This document shows positions 1 to 6,694 of a DNA stretch of 64,000 nucleotides, one piece after another. Source of the stretch: Geomonas oryzae (lineage in GTDB: Bacteria > Desulfobacterota > Desulfuromonadia > Geobacterales > Geobacteraceae); the NCBI RefSeq assembly GCF_004117875.1, contig NZ_RAHW01000008.1, positions 96,164 through 160,163 on the forward strand, given 5' to 3'. Both the position numbers and the translations under genes were made by a program. Within the stretch, counting starts at the first letter, position 1; every line of letters starts with the position of its first letter. Below the pieces are notes generated by a model that did no database searches, was not told the origin of the DNA, and saw nothing but the letters and a program-made list of their open reading frames with translations.

Positions 1-2
1 AC

Positions 3-77
3 CTGCGCACGCCGATCCTGAGGCACCGGCTGGGGGATTCCGCCGGAGTTTTCGGGGCTGCCTGGATCGGTATCTGA
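3..77 (+). CDS. C-terminal end of a ROK-family protein (partial, cut by window edge)
   Basis: An open frame enters from the left edge and stops with TGA at 75-77. The last residues contain LGDSAGVFGAAWIG. This resembles the conserved C-terminal LGDxAGxxGAA motif of ROK sugar kinases and regulators, where it closes the C-terminal domain. Only 24 residues are visible, so substrate and role (glucokinase, N-acetylglucosamine kinase or repressor) cannot be told. The next gene starts 78 bp downstream on the same strand with its own ribosome binding site. The call rests on one motif and could be wrong. Confidence 0.6.
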   Translation: MRTPILRHRLGDSAGVFGAAWIGI

Positions 78-154
78 TTGGGTGCTGTTGCGTTTGAAAT
101 TGTTAACGTTACTATATTCTGGTTTTCATAAGACCCCTTGAAAGGTGGTGCCCC

Positions 155-553
155 ATGGAAACCGGAACCGGCAAAACGGTGAACATCAGGTACAAGTGCA
201 GGCTCGAGGACGGCAGGGTCTACCTGGTCGGCGAACGCAACACCCTGGAGTTCGTCGTTGGTGACGGGCGGGTGCCGCCCGCCCTGGAGCAGGGGCTCCT
301 GGGAATGGTTCCTGGAGACCACCGCATCGTCCGCGTCCCCGCAGCAGAAGCCAACCTCTTTCCTTTCCCGATGGGCTCGCATTTCGCCTTCTCGACCGAA
401 CGCTCCCCTGGAGTCGGCTACGATTTCGGCCCCGGAGCGGGAGGTGACGTTTCCCTCTCCCTCCCCGGTCGCCCGCGCGAGTACCGCGAGCCCCTTCCCG
501 CCGGTCACGACGTCTTCTTCGAGATTGAAGTCCTCTCCGTCGAGGACCGATAG
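155..553 (+). CDS. FKBP/SlyD-type peptidyl-prolyl cis-trans isomerase
   Basis: This encodes 132 residues. The N-terminal stretch GKTVNIRYKCRLEDGRVY and the central ALEQGLLGMVPGDHRIVRVP are typical of SlyD-like FKBP domains: beta strands, then the short helix that contributes to the prolyl-binding pocket. The C-terminus returns to a strand (DVFFEIEVLSV), as in the family. There is no signal peptide, so it should act in the cytoplasm on nascent or unfolded proteins. It lacks the histidine-rich metal-binding tail of E. coli SlyD. The central flap domain is short and proline/glycine rich, so activity may be low. The ATG at 155 is chosen because AAAGGTGG lies at 141-148. Confidence 0.8.
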   Translation: METGTGKTVNIRYKCRLEDGRVYLVGERNTLEFVVGDGRVPPALEQGLLGMVPGDHRIVRVPAAEANLFPFPMGSHFAFSTERSPGVGYDFGPGAGGDVSLSLPGRPREYREPLPAGHDVFFEIEVLSVEDR

Positions 554-605
554 GTTCCTTTCTCGGCGTTGCCGCCCCGGTCGCATCCCATATCCGCGAT
601 TCACG

Positions 606-636
606 TTGACCATACTTTCGTTACGCGTTAGTATGG
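606..636 (+). promoter_or_regulatory. higBA promoter with overlapping palindromic operator
   Basis: TTGACC (606-611) and TAGTAT (629-634) are separated by 17 bp, close to a sigma-70 consensus promoter. A perfect 7-bp inverted repeat, CCATACT (610-616) and AGTATGG (630-636), overlaps both elements. It starts nine bases before the toxin start codon. HigA-type antitoxins usually bind such a palindrome and repress their own operon. That is inference here; the palindrome and promoter are directly visible. Confidence 0.7.
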
Positions 637-644
637 AGGTGGCC

Positions 645-915
645 ATGATAGCCTCGTTTCATGACAATGAAACGCGGAAGATCTGGGCTGGGCAGTTTTC
701 CCGGCGAGATTCAGGCCGTGGCTCGCCGGAAGCTTCGTATGTTGAACAACGCACACCGCATTGATGACCTCCGCATCCCTCCGCAGAACAGGCTGGAAAA
801 ACTCTCCGGAGACCGCGACGGGCAATGGAGCGTAAGGATTAATGCTCAGTGGCGGATTTGCTTCGTGTGGAGTGAGGGGAGCGCGAGCCGAGTAGAGATT
901 TGCGATTACCATTGA
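645..915 (+). pseudogene. higB: HigB-type (RelE superfamily) toxin gene, apparently frameshifted
   Basis: Reading from ATG 645 gives the family N-terminus MIASFHDNETRKIWAGQFSR. After about position 702 the family sequence continues only in the +1 frame (FPGEIQAVARRKLRMLNNA, then GQWSVRINAQWRICFVW and the terminal EICDYH). Intact relatives, from memory, read FSRKLPxEIQxVARRKL across this junction. Restoring the missing residues needs 11 bp between two CCCGG copies, so an 11-bp deletion between direct repeats is the simplest explanation. An alternative start at ATG 661 would give an 84-residue protein with a scrambled N-terminus. HigB toxins cleave mRNA on the ribosome; this copy is probably inactive or weakened. 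The antitoxin gene follows after 9 bp. Confidence 0.65.
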
Positions 916-924
916 GGCAAGACT

Positions 925-1230
925 ATGGAAAAGCTTCCCAACATCCATCCCGGTGAAGTGCTTCGGGAGGAATTCCTGATTCCTCTCGGCATAAGCCAGT
1001 ATCGTCTGGCGAGAGAAATCGGAGTCCCTGAGGCAAGAATTTCCGCTATCTGTAACGGCAAACGTGCCATTACCGCAGACACTGCCGTCCGCTTTGCGCG
1101 CTTTTTCGGCACAACTGCGGCGTTCTGGCTTGGCCTTCAGGCGGATTACGATACCGAGGAGATAGAAAGATCACAATTCGAGAGCCTCGCGTGCATCCAC
1201 CAGTGGAACGCAACGGGTTTTGAAAGGTAG
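925..1230 (+). CDS. higA: HigA-family antitoxin, XRE helix-turn-helix
   Basis: This encodes 101 residues. IHPGEVLREEFLIPLGISQY opens the HigA family, and the following LAREIGVPEARISAICNGKR is a classical helix-turn-helix with the recognition helix near residues 37-48. FFGTTAAFWLGLQADYD is the conserved C-terminal dimerisation part. It should neutralise HigB and, as a dimer, repress the operon at the palindrome at 610-636. It begins 9 bp after the toxin reading frame, in the toxin-first order typical of higBA. The antitoxin is intact although the toxin looks broken, as expected if the toxin decayed first. Confidence 0.9.
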   Translation: MEKLPNIHPGEVLREEFLIPLGISQYRLAREIGVPEARISAICNGKRAITADTAVRFARFFGTTAAFWLGLQADYDTEEIERSQFESLACIHQWNATGFER

Positions 1231-1265
1231 GCACCTCAACTCGCGCGGCGCCTACCCGGATCCAG

Positions 1266-2432
1266 CTACGCCTCGGGGGGCGCCGCCAGTTCCACCTTGA
1301 CCGTGACGTATCCCTGGTTTTTCGGAGAATACCCGGCCAATTGCCCGCAGATGGCGCTGCAGAATTCGTTGCCGTACTCGGTCGCGCCCATCTTCCTGTA
1401 GTACGGGTCCTTGAGCATCCGGTAGGTGCCGCCCAAAAACTCCCGATACGAGTCGGTCGGCTGAGCCTGTCCAAGCTTCGCCCCATCTACCTTTTGAATG
1501 CCGGTGAAGGTGAGCCCTTTCCCCCCGAGAAGGCTCTTTCTCTGCATCCACGCAAGCGAAGCATCGGCCAGCGGGTGCTCCGCGACCTTGTAGCCGCCGC
1601 CGACATCGGCGTGGGCCCCGGCAAACCAAACCTGTTCCATCACCTGGTTGACCTTCTGCTTCGGATTCCAGATCGTCACGTCGTAATTCTCACGATGTTC
1701 GTCAATGGCGATGGCGTGGAAGGCATTCTCGACGATGGCGCTCAGCTCCTGGTCGTGGAACCGGTAGTGCTCGGCGTTGAAGGAGTCGAACAGCTTGAAG
1801 GGGATGCCCAAGGCGCCCACCGTGTCCCAAACGCCGAGCAGCTTTATCTTCACGTCCTTGCAGGCGTACCGTTCCCTGAATTTAACGGCGAAATCGATAT
1901 CGGCGCCGCCGTCCCGGTTGCGGTAGAGCTGGTATGCGTCGATGATGTGGGGGACGTCCTCGGGGCTCATCTTCCTGAACTCGTCCATGCTCGGACGTTG
2001 CCAGGACGGGTACTTCTCCTCGTCTCCATCCCCTTTGGTCAGGATCTTCCTCCTGTTCAGCAGTCCGGAATTCCTGATCAGTCCCACCATGCTCCTCGCC
2101 GTATAGGCCCCGCGGCTGAAGCCGTAGGCGTAGATCTCGTCGCCCGGCTCATAGTTGTCGATGAGGAACTTGTACCCCTGGCGTATGTTGAGCGAGAGCC
2201 CGTAGCCGAAGGCGCCGCCTCGGATGTGCTCGTACCATTTGGTCCCGACACCCGAGTCGTACCATTTCAGAGTGGCGCCGTCAGACAGAGTGCTCCCCGA
2301 GTACTGTCGTGCGTCGACTCCGTCAATCGAGACAAAGAGCCTCTCCACGTTGGTATTGGAGTCTTTCCCGTCAGTTTCCTCGCCCGGCTTGTTCCAGGTT
2401 CCGTCAAAGCAGACAACGAGTTTCTTCGGCAT
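1266..2432 (-). CDS. DUF2235 (Tle1-like) alpha/beta-hydrolase domain protein
   Basis: This encodes 388 residues from ATG 2432, which has AGGAGG seven bases upstream; longer in-frame starts lack this. The N-terminal VCFDGTWNKPGEE is the DUF2235 signature. YGFSRGAYTARSMVGLI (GFSRG, serine 106) is the nucleophile elbow of a Ser-Asp-His hydrolase, and WFAGAHADVGGGY further on is the second family motif. Relatives include phospholipase effectors of type VI secretion (Tle1) and many uncharacterised cytosolic hydrolases. No VgrG, PAAR, chaperone or immunity-like gene lies next to it, and no signal peptide is present. I therefore call a hydrolase of unknown substrate, not an effector. Confidence 0.8.
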   Translation of the reverse strand: MPKKLVVCFDGTWNKPGEETDGKDSNTNVERLFVSIDGVDARQYSGSTLSDGATLKWYDSGVGTKWYEHIRGGAFGYGLSLNIRQGYKFLIDNYEPGDEIYAYGFSRGAYTARSMVGLIRNSGLLNRRKILTKGDGDEEKYPSWQRPSMDEFRKMSPEDVPHIIDAYQLYRNRDGGADIDFAVKFRERYACKDVKIKLLGVWDTVGALGIPFKLFDSFNAEHYRFHDQELSAIVENAFHAIAIDEHRENYDVTIWNPKQKVNQVMEQVWFAGAHADVGGGYKVAEHPLADASLAWMQRKSLLGGKGLTFTGIQKVDGAKLGQAQPTDSYREFLGGTYRMLKDPYYRKMGATEYGNEFCSAICGQLAGYSPKNQGYVTVKVELAAPPEA

Positions 2433-2823
2433 CGCTGAACCTCCTGCTTGCGTAGTGGCGCATAAGGCGCTTTCGGCATGATTGCAGCAGTTTAGGGCAA
2501 GGTGTATCGATTGCAAGCTGTGCCTGCCTGAGTCGGTCCCTTCCGATGCACCCGCCGTCTTGTTCAAACTTCGATCGGCTGTTCAGTTTTTGCATGTTAA
2601 ATGATGTTAATGATTTGCTGCGTTTCCGAGGCGGTGCGTGTGCAGATGCTGGGCAGGCGGGAGTGAAATCTCCTTTCAGCAATCTCTTCTTTAAAACAAA
2701 AAAACATTATTAAATTGTGCACATTGTCCGGCTTTCCCGCCGCGAGGGCGAATTGGCACGTTGCCTGAAAAGCTCCAGCATATGAACCGCGACACAATCC
2801 GCAGCACACACAAGGAGGAAGTC
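2433..2823. other. Intergenic region between divergent genes
   Basis: This 391-bp gap separates the leftward hydrolase gene from the rightward unknown gene at 2824. It holds the possible hydrolase promoter at 2489-2516 and an AT-rich stretch at about 2690-2720. The strong AAGGAGG ribosome binding site of the 2824 gene sits at its right end. I see no further gene, RNA structure or repeat in it. Confidence 0.5.
2489..2516 (-). promoter_or_regulatory. Possible promoter of the DUF2235 gene
   Basis: On the minus strand TTGCAA (2511-2516) and TAAACT (2489-2494) are 16 bp apart, 57 bp upstream of the hydrolase start codon. The match is moderate and unsupported by any operator-like repeat. Confidence 0.35.
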
Positions 2824-3207
2824 ATGGAAGAATTAAGGTTCAACTCAAACGGCACGGACGCAAGGTACATGGCAAACACCAACATGTTCTTTTCGGTCTT
2901 ATACGGCCTGGAAATTTTCCGGAACGGATGGCCGGAAGAGAAACTCGGGTCACAGAGCGTGCTGCAGAAATGCACCGACTGGTTTCGGCAGATGTTCGAA
3001 GGCGGGCTGACCGGGAACCGGTTGAACATCGCGGCGAGGAAAGCCGCACGGCAGGAGTTGGATCTGCGGATTCAGAAGATCCTCCACTACCTGGCAGTGA
3101 TGGCGGATGAAGCAGACCTCACCGCGTTGTTGAATTCCGGCGTGGTGACACTAAAAACCGGGAAGAGAAACCGCAAGACCGCCAAATCCGTTGCGAAGCC
3201 GGCTTAA
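2824..3207 (+). CDS. Unknown 127-residue protein
   Basis: The start at ATG 2824 follows a strong AAGGAGG. The product begins MEELRFNSNGTDARYMANTN and has no signal peptide or clear membrane segment. The first 60 residues hold two mixed segments (NMFFSVLYGLEIFRNGW and CTDWFRQMFEGGL). The rest is helical with many charged residues, ending in a lysine/arginine-rich tail (GKRNRKTAKSVAKPA) that could bind nucleic acid or simply be disordered. I do not recognise the family. A candidate terminator lies 80 bp downstream. Codon use is like its neighbours, and the excellent ribosome site supports a real gene. Confidence 0.6.
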   Translation: MEELRFNSNGTDARYMANTNMFFSVLYGLEIFRNGWPEEKLGSQSVLQKCTDWFRQMFEGGLTGNRLNIAARKAARQELDLRIQKILHYLAVMADEADLTALLNSGVVTLKTGKRNRKTAKSVAKPA

Positions 3208-3286
3208 GGCACCATTCGGCGCCACTCCTCTGAGTTCAACCACCTCACGTTTGCTTCACTACACCCCGACGAAACGTTCCCTTGCA

Positions 3287-3313
3287 GGCGGGAACCGTCC
3301 GCCGGGGTTTTTT
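3287..3313 (+). terminator. Candidate rho-independent terminator
   Basis: A GGCGG (3287-3291) / CCGCC (3299-3303) stem is followed by GGGG and six T residues ending at 3313. It lies 80 bp after the gene at 2824-3207. The stem is short, so strength is uncertain. Confidence 0.5.
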
Positions 3314-3373
3314 CGTTCAAGATCCACACGGCGGGAAAGAGTCGGCACCCCGTCCGTTCCGGTTCGCGCAGTG

Positions 3374-3922
3374 TTTAAGGAAATCAAGCCGTGCAAGTTC
3401 TAATGTAAGGGCGACTTTAAACAAGTGCGGGCCCGCATTTGCCAAAGTAGGTACGCTGTTAAGCGGATCGGGGGGCGCGGTTGTTAAAAGCAGGCGCCAC
3501 GTCGGCTCACGAGCCTTCCCACCTTCGAGCGGCGCACCTCTGATCAGGTAGTGTGCCCACGTCCTTAGGTAGCAGCGCACCTGAACACCGTTGTCGCCCC
3601 CCCGATTTTGGTCGGCAAAGCCCATCATTTGGTCGAAGGTTCCCCTATTCTTTTACGAATGCAAGCGTCATATTTAATGAGGGCTTCGGCATTGCTTAAA
3701 CGGGACCTCATTCAGCTTAACTACGTCCTGCACTTTCTCCAGTACGGTCATGTTTCTCTTAAGTGCGGCATCGCCTCCCTTATGCGGGGTGTCGTGCAGT
3801 TTAAGTGTGGCTTGCCGCCATCTGCCGGGGATGACGAAAGGCTTAAGCGCAACGTCGTGAAGCTGGAAGCGGCGTTGAATTTGCCTGTCATGCCGCCAAT
3901 TACGCTTAGGTCTTCGGACTGA
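3374..3922. repeat. Degenerate 21-bp-period repeat field
   Basis: Six consecutive 21-bp units fill 3374-3499 (loose core TTTAANNAAGT). From 3632 to about 3904 thirteen more units lie exactly in 21-bp register. Read on the plus strand, block two is a heptad series with a bulky hydrophobic residue every seventh position (LKRDLIQ, LNYVLHF, LQYGHVS, LKCGIAS, LMRGVVQ, FKCGLPP). Read on the minus strand it gives LKLHDTP, HKGGDAA, LKRNMTV, LEKVQDV, VKLNEVP. The 3500-3631 stretch keeps weaker traces. Copies have diverged widely while length was kept at 21 bp in both blocks. A minus-strand frame 3973-3674 starts 9 bp after the stop of the next gene, behind a GAGGA, but its N-terminus looks non-coding. 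No function can be assigned. Confidence 0.7.
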
Positions 3923-3982
3923 TTTCTGAAATGTGATGCCGGTGCGTCTATATGCGCTCCACCGTGGTGCCATGCATGTCCT

Positions 3983-4279
3983 CTACATCTTCTCCTTAAC
4001 GCTCCTGATCTTGTCCTCCATGGTCTGTTCGCGGTCGGTGCGGGTGCCGAGCTTCACCGTGGTGGTGATGCGCGGGGCTCCCATGGCGTGCACGGTCTCG
4101 TGACAACGCTTGATCGCGGCGAATACTTCGTCCCATTCTCCCTCTATGTTGGTCCCGTAAGAGTGCAGCGCGGTCTTAAGTCCCGCATCGGCGAGAACCT
4201 TCTCACAAGCTGCGATGTAACTGGAAAGGGAGACGCCGACACCAAGGGGAACGATGCACAGATCAACCATGACTTTCAT
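3983..4279 (-). CDS. MTH1187-family (DUF77) thiamine-binding protein
   Basis: This encodes 98 residues from ATG 4279, with AAAGGAGAAA upstream; in-frame sequence further upstream is non-coding in character. MKVMVDLCIVPLGVGVSLSSY and the central ALHSYGTNIEGEWDEVFAAI are hallmark segments of the MTH1187/YkoF-type ferredoxin-like fold. Proteins of this family form tetramers and bind thiamine or a related pyrimidine. It is cytoplasmic, and no thiamine biosynthesis or transport gene is adjacent. The role is probably sequestration or delivery of thiamine compounds. Its promoter and a leader hairpin are listed separately. The 21-bp repeat field begins just beyond its stop codon. Confidence 0.85.
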   Translation of the reverse strand: MKVMVDLCIVPLGVGVSLSSYIAACEKVLADAGLKTALHSYGTNIEGEWDEVFAAIKRCHETVHAMGAPRITTTVKLGTRTDREQTMEDKIRSVKEKM

Positions 4280-4308
4280 TGCTTGTTTCTCCTTTAGCTG
4301 GTTAATGG

Positions 4309-4334
4309 AACGCTGATGGAAGTTTCTCAGCGTT
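4309..4334 (-). promoter_or_regulatory. Leader hairpin or operator upstream of the thiamine-binding gene
   Basis: A perfect 8-bp inverted repeat, AACGCTGA (4309-4316) and TCAGCGTT (4327-4334), with a 10-base loop. It lies between the promoter and the start codon at 4279 and would form near the 5' end of the transcript. It could be a repressor site or a leader structure. I could not find the core TPP-riboswitch motifs around it. Confidence 0.5.
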
Positions 4335-4343
4335 CGATCCGAT

Positions 4344-4372
4344 ATAATAATCCAAGGCGGAGAGATTGTGAA
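4344..4372 (-). promoter_or_regulatory. Promoter of the thiamine-binding gene
   Basis: On the minus strand TTCACA (4367-4372) and TATTAT (4344-4349) are separated by exactly 17 bp. They sit about 65 bp upstream of the start codon at 4279. Confidence 0.5.
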
Positions 4373-4420
4373 ACAGCAAAACTGCCGGTGACGGCACCGC
4401 TTTAGCGTCTCCGTGTGCTG

Positions 4421-4448
4421 TTGACAACGATTCATCTGCACCTAAACT
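4421..4448 (+). promoter_or_regulatory. Promoter of the epimerase-like gene
   Basis: A consensus TTGACA (4421-4426) and TAAACT (4443-4448), 16 bp apart, lie 43 bp upstream of the GTG start at 4492. This promoter is divergent from the one serving the thiamine-binding gene. Confidence 0.6.
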
Positions 4449-4491
4449 GGTTCAGTCCAAACCAAAGGCTGGCGGTTGTCAGGAGGAACAC

Positions 4492-5427
4492 GTGAGTGAG
4501 AGTGTGAACGCAAGGGCCAAAGTGCTGGTGACGGGTGCCACCGGTTTCATCGGCAGAAGACTGGTCGCCGCCCTCGCCGCGGAAGGGATTCCGGTGCGCT
4601 GCCTGGTGCGCAGTTCCTCGGTCACCTTTCCCGCGCAGGTCGAGGTGGCACAGGGTGATCTTCTGGAGGCCAACTCGCTTCTCGCCCCCTTGCGGGGCAT
4701 CGAGACGGCCTACTACCTGGTGCACGCCATGGGGGGCGACCGCGCCGGGTTTGACGAGCGCGACCGGCAGGCGGCCCAAAACTTCGTCCGCGCCGCCGAG
4801 ATGCAGGGGGTGAAGCGGGTCATTTATCTCGGGGGGCTGGGTGAGGAGAGCGATCAGCTCTCGGAGCACCTGGCGAGCCGGCTCGAGGTGGCGAGGGTCC
4901 TGCAAAAAGGGAATTTCCAAACCACCTACCTGCGCGCCGCCGTCATCATTGGCGCCGGCGGGGCCTCCTTCGAGATGATCCGGTACCTCGTGGAACGTCT
5001 CCCGGTGATGGTGACGCCGCGCTGGGTCTCGACACGCTGCCAGTTCATCGCAGTGCAGGACGTCATCGCATACCTGGTCGGTTGCCTCAAGGACGAACGC
5101 ACCGCCGGACAAACCTACGACATCGGCGGCCCCGAGCTCCTTTCCTACCGGGAGATGATGGAGCGCTTCGCCGAGATCGAGAAGAAATTCATCAAGATAT
5201 TCCCGGTCCCGTTTCTCACCCCCAGGCTCTCCTCCTACTGGGTCTGGCTCATAACCCCGGTGAAGCCCTCCATCTCCATGCCGCTCATCGAGGGACTCGG
5301 CAACGAGGTGATCTGTCACGACGACGCGATCAGGAAGATTCTTCCCATACCGCTCACCGGATACGATGAGGCGGTACGCACCGCACTCGAGGAGGAAGCA
5401 GCATCGGAAAACCTCAAGGTTAATTAG
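4492..5427 (+). CDS. NAD(P)-binding epimerase-like (NmrA/YbjT-type SDR) protein
   Basis: This encodes 311 residues from GTG 4492, which has AGGAGG nine bases upstream. VTGATGFIGRRLVAALAAEG is the glycine-rich Rossmann motif (GxxGxxG) of extended short-chain dehydrogenases near residues 14-33. YYLVHAMGG and VKRVIYLGGLG follow the family pattern. The canonical YxxxK catalytic pair is not evident, which places it with NmrA/YbjT or NDUFA9-like proteins that bind NAD(P) but often lack dehydrogenase activity. C-terminal SYREMMERFAEI and PFLTPRLSSYWVWLITP match the TMR/NAD-epimerase-like relatives. It probably acts in the cytoplasm or at the membrane surface; the substrate is unknown. Confidence 0.8.
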   Translation: MSESVNARAKVLVTGATGFIGRRLVAALAAEGIPVRCLVRSSSVTFPAQVEVAQGDLLEANSLLAPLRGIETAYYLVHAMGGDRAGFDERDRQAAQNFVRAAEMQGVKRVIYLGGLGEESDQLSEHLASRLEVARVLQKGNFQTTYLRAAVIIGAGGASFEMIRYLVERLPVMVTPRWVSTRCQFIAVQDVIAYLVGCLKDERTAGQTYDIGGPELLSYREMMERFAEIEKKFIKIFPVPFLTPRLSSYWVWLITPVKPSISMPLIEGLGNEVICHDDAIRKILPIPLTGYDEAVRTALEEEAASENLKVN

Positions 5428-5525
5428 CAGGGACCGATAAGGAAACTTGTCAGGCGCAGGACGGCAGCGCCGAAAACAACCCTGCGCAGGCGCCCGATCG
5501 GCGGGTGTTGCGGACGAGGAGCCAT

Positions 5526-5918
5526 ATGAAGTGCTTGATCATCGAGGACAACGAGTTCCTGCGTGAGGGACTCATGCTGTTTCTGAAGGATGTTGCCGAG
5601 ATAGAGGTCGCGGACAACGGCAGACAAGGGGTGGATCTCTTCACCGGCGCCCTAAAGGAAGGACGTCCCTTCGATCTCGTGCTGCTCGACATCATCATGC
5701 CCGAGATGGACGGGCAGCAGGCGCTTCGGCTGATGCGCCAGGCGGAAAAGGATGCCCAGCGCCAGGAGCAAAAGAGCGTCATCATCATGACCAGTTCCCT
5801 CAACTCCCCTGAAAACGTGCAGGAAGCGATGTGGGACGGCGATTGTACCGACTACCTCGTGAAGCCGGTCGCACGGGCCGACCTCATGGGGATGCTCAAA
5901 CGCCACGGATTGCTCTAG
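5526..5918 (+). CDS. Single-domain response regulator (CheY-like receiver)
   Basis: This encodes 130 residues from ATG 5526, preceded by GAGGAG. It consists only of a receiver domain: acidic pocket in LIIEDNEF (residues 4-11), phosphoacceptor Asp55 in LVLLDIIMPEMDG, the conserved Thr/Ser in IIMTSS and Lys in LVKPVAR. No output domain is present, so phosphorylation must act through a partner. The next gene, 17 bp downstream, encodes a PilZ protein, and a kinase-like gene follows. The trio probably forms one operon tied to c-di-GMP signalling. The cognate kinase is not obvious nearby. Confidence 0.9.
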   Translation: MKCLIIEDNEFLREGLMLFLKDVAEIEVADNGRQGVDLFTGALKEGRPFDLVLLDIIMPEMDGQQALRLMRQAEKDAQRQEQKSVIIMTSSLNSPENVQEAMWDGDCTDYLVKPVARADLMGMLKRHGLL

Positions 5919-5935
5919 AGCGGGGAAGACCTTAC

Positions 5936-6652
5936 ATGGATCCAAGTCATTACCGAGCCGCCATCAAGAGTTCCATCGAACAGGATCGCGCCGAGATCCT
6001 TACGCGCCTTCGTGACATGATCAAGTCCGGTGCGGGGACCCGGGTGAAGCTCGTGAACTACTACAAGGGACTCCCGATCAGCTATCCAGCCACACTGGTG
6101 GAGCTTTGCGGCGAGGTGCTCGAACTGGACGTGCACCCGCAGCAGGCGGTCGCACTCGGCCATTCCGGGCGCACCTGCATCAAATGCGGCGGTTTTCCGC
6201 AGTCGCTACTGGCCGAAGTGAAGGACTCCGACGTGCGCCGCATGATGGCTTCGCTGCACAACTTCTGCTATATCGACGTGCTCGCCGAGCAGCGCACCTC
6301 GCTGAGACTCGAGCTCGACCCCCCTTGCGAAGCCGAAATAGCGGCGCCCGGAGGGACCTTGACGGCAAAGGCCCTCGACGTCTCCCTCGGGGGCTTCTCC
6401 ATACTAAGCGAGGCGCCGAGCAACCTGGCAAAAGGGGACGAGGTCGTCCTGAAGGTCATGATCCCGAACCCACTGCACAACACCGTGACGCCGCTGCAGG
6501 TGAATGCCGCCGTGGTCGACTGTACCAAGGAGGAGGGTGGCGATCTCTGCAGGTTCTCCATCTACTCCGATGCGCATATCGAGGGGGTACTCTCCCGGTT
6601 CATCTTCCAGCGTCAAGTCGACCTGATCCGGGAGCTGAAGGAGATGAGCTGA
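5936..6652 (+). CDS. PilZ domain c-di-GMP-binding protein
   Basis: This encodes 238 residues. The C-terminal half carries the PilZ c-di-GMP signature: RxxxR (Arg120 to Arg124, in EQRTSLRLE) followed by DxSxxG (Asp148, DVSLGGFSI). The N-terminal half (residues 1-110) is a separate region with a CIKCGG pair and resembles the YcgR-like N-terminal domain that transmits the signal. The start at ATG 5936 is chosen because the PilZ family N-terminus begins there and it lies 17 bp after the receiver gene. It likely converts c-di-GMP level into a change in motility, surface or polysaccharide functions, by inference from the family. Confidence 0.85.
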   Translation: MDPSHYRAAIKSSIEQDRAEILTRLRDMIKSGAGTRVKLVNYYKGLPISYPATLVELCGEVLELDVHPQQAVALGHSGRTCIKCGGFPQSLLAEVKDSDVRRMMASLHNFCYIDVLAEQRTSLRLELDPPCEAEIAAPGGTLTAKALDVSLGGFSILSEAPSNLAKGDEVVLKVMIPNPLHNTVTPLQVNAAVVDCTKEEGGDLCRFSIYSDAHIEGVLSRFIFQRQVDLIRELKEMS

Positions 6653-6694
6653 CAAGGCGGGACACTGCAATGAAACGATGAAAGGAGCGGGACC

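Noticed and set aside
258..764. A 168-codon plus-strand frame across the FKBP and higB genes
   Set aside because: Only its last 43 codons (from 636) belong to the HigB N-terminus; the rest is an out-of-frame reading of the isomerase gene.
1266..2432. Type VI secretion effector assignment of the DUF2235 protein
   Set aside because: No type VI component, adaptor or immunity-like gene is found near it.
2750..2775. Sigma-54 promoter (TTGGCACGTTGCC) upstream of the unknown gene
   Set aside because: The -24 GG is present but no GC stands ten bases further on, so the -12 box fails.
4280..4491. TPP riboswitch upstream of the thiamine-binding gene
   Set aside because: The conserved CUGAGA and ACCUGA cores with their P1-P5 helices cannot be found; only a simple hairpin is present.
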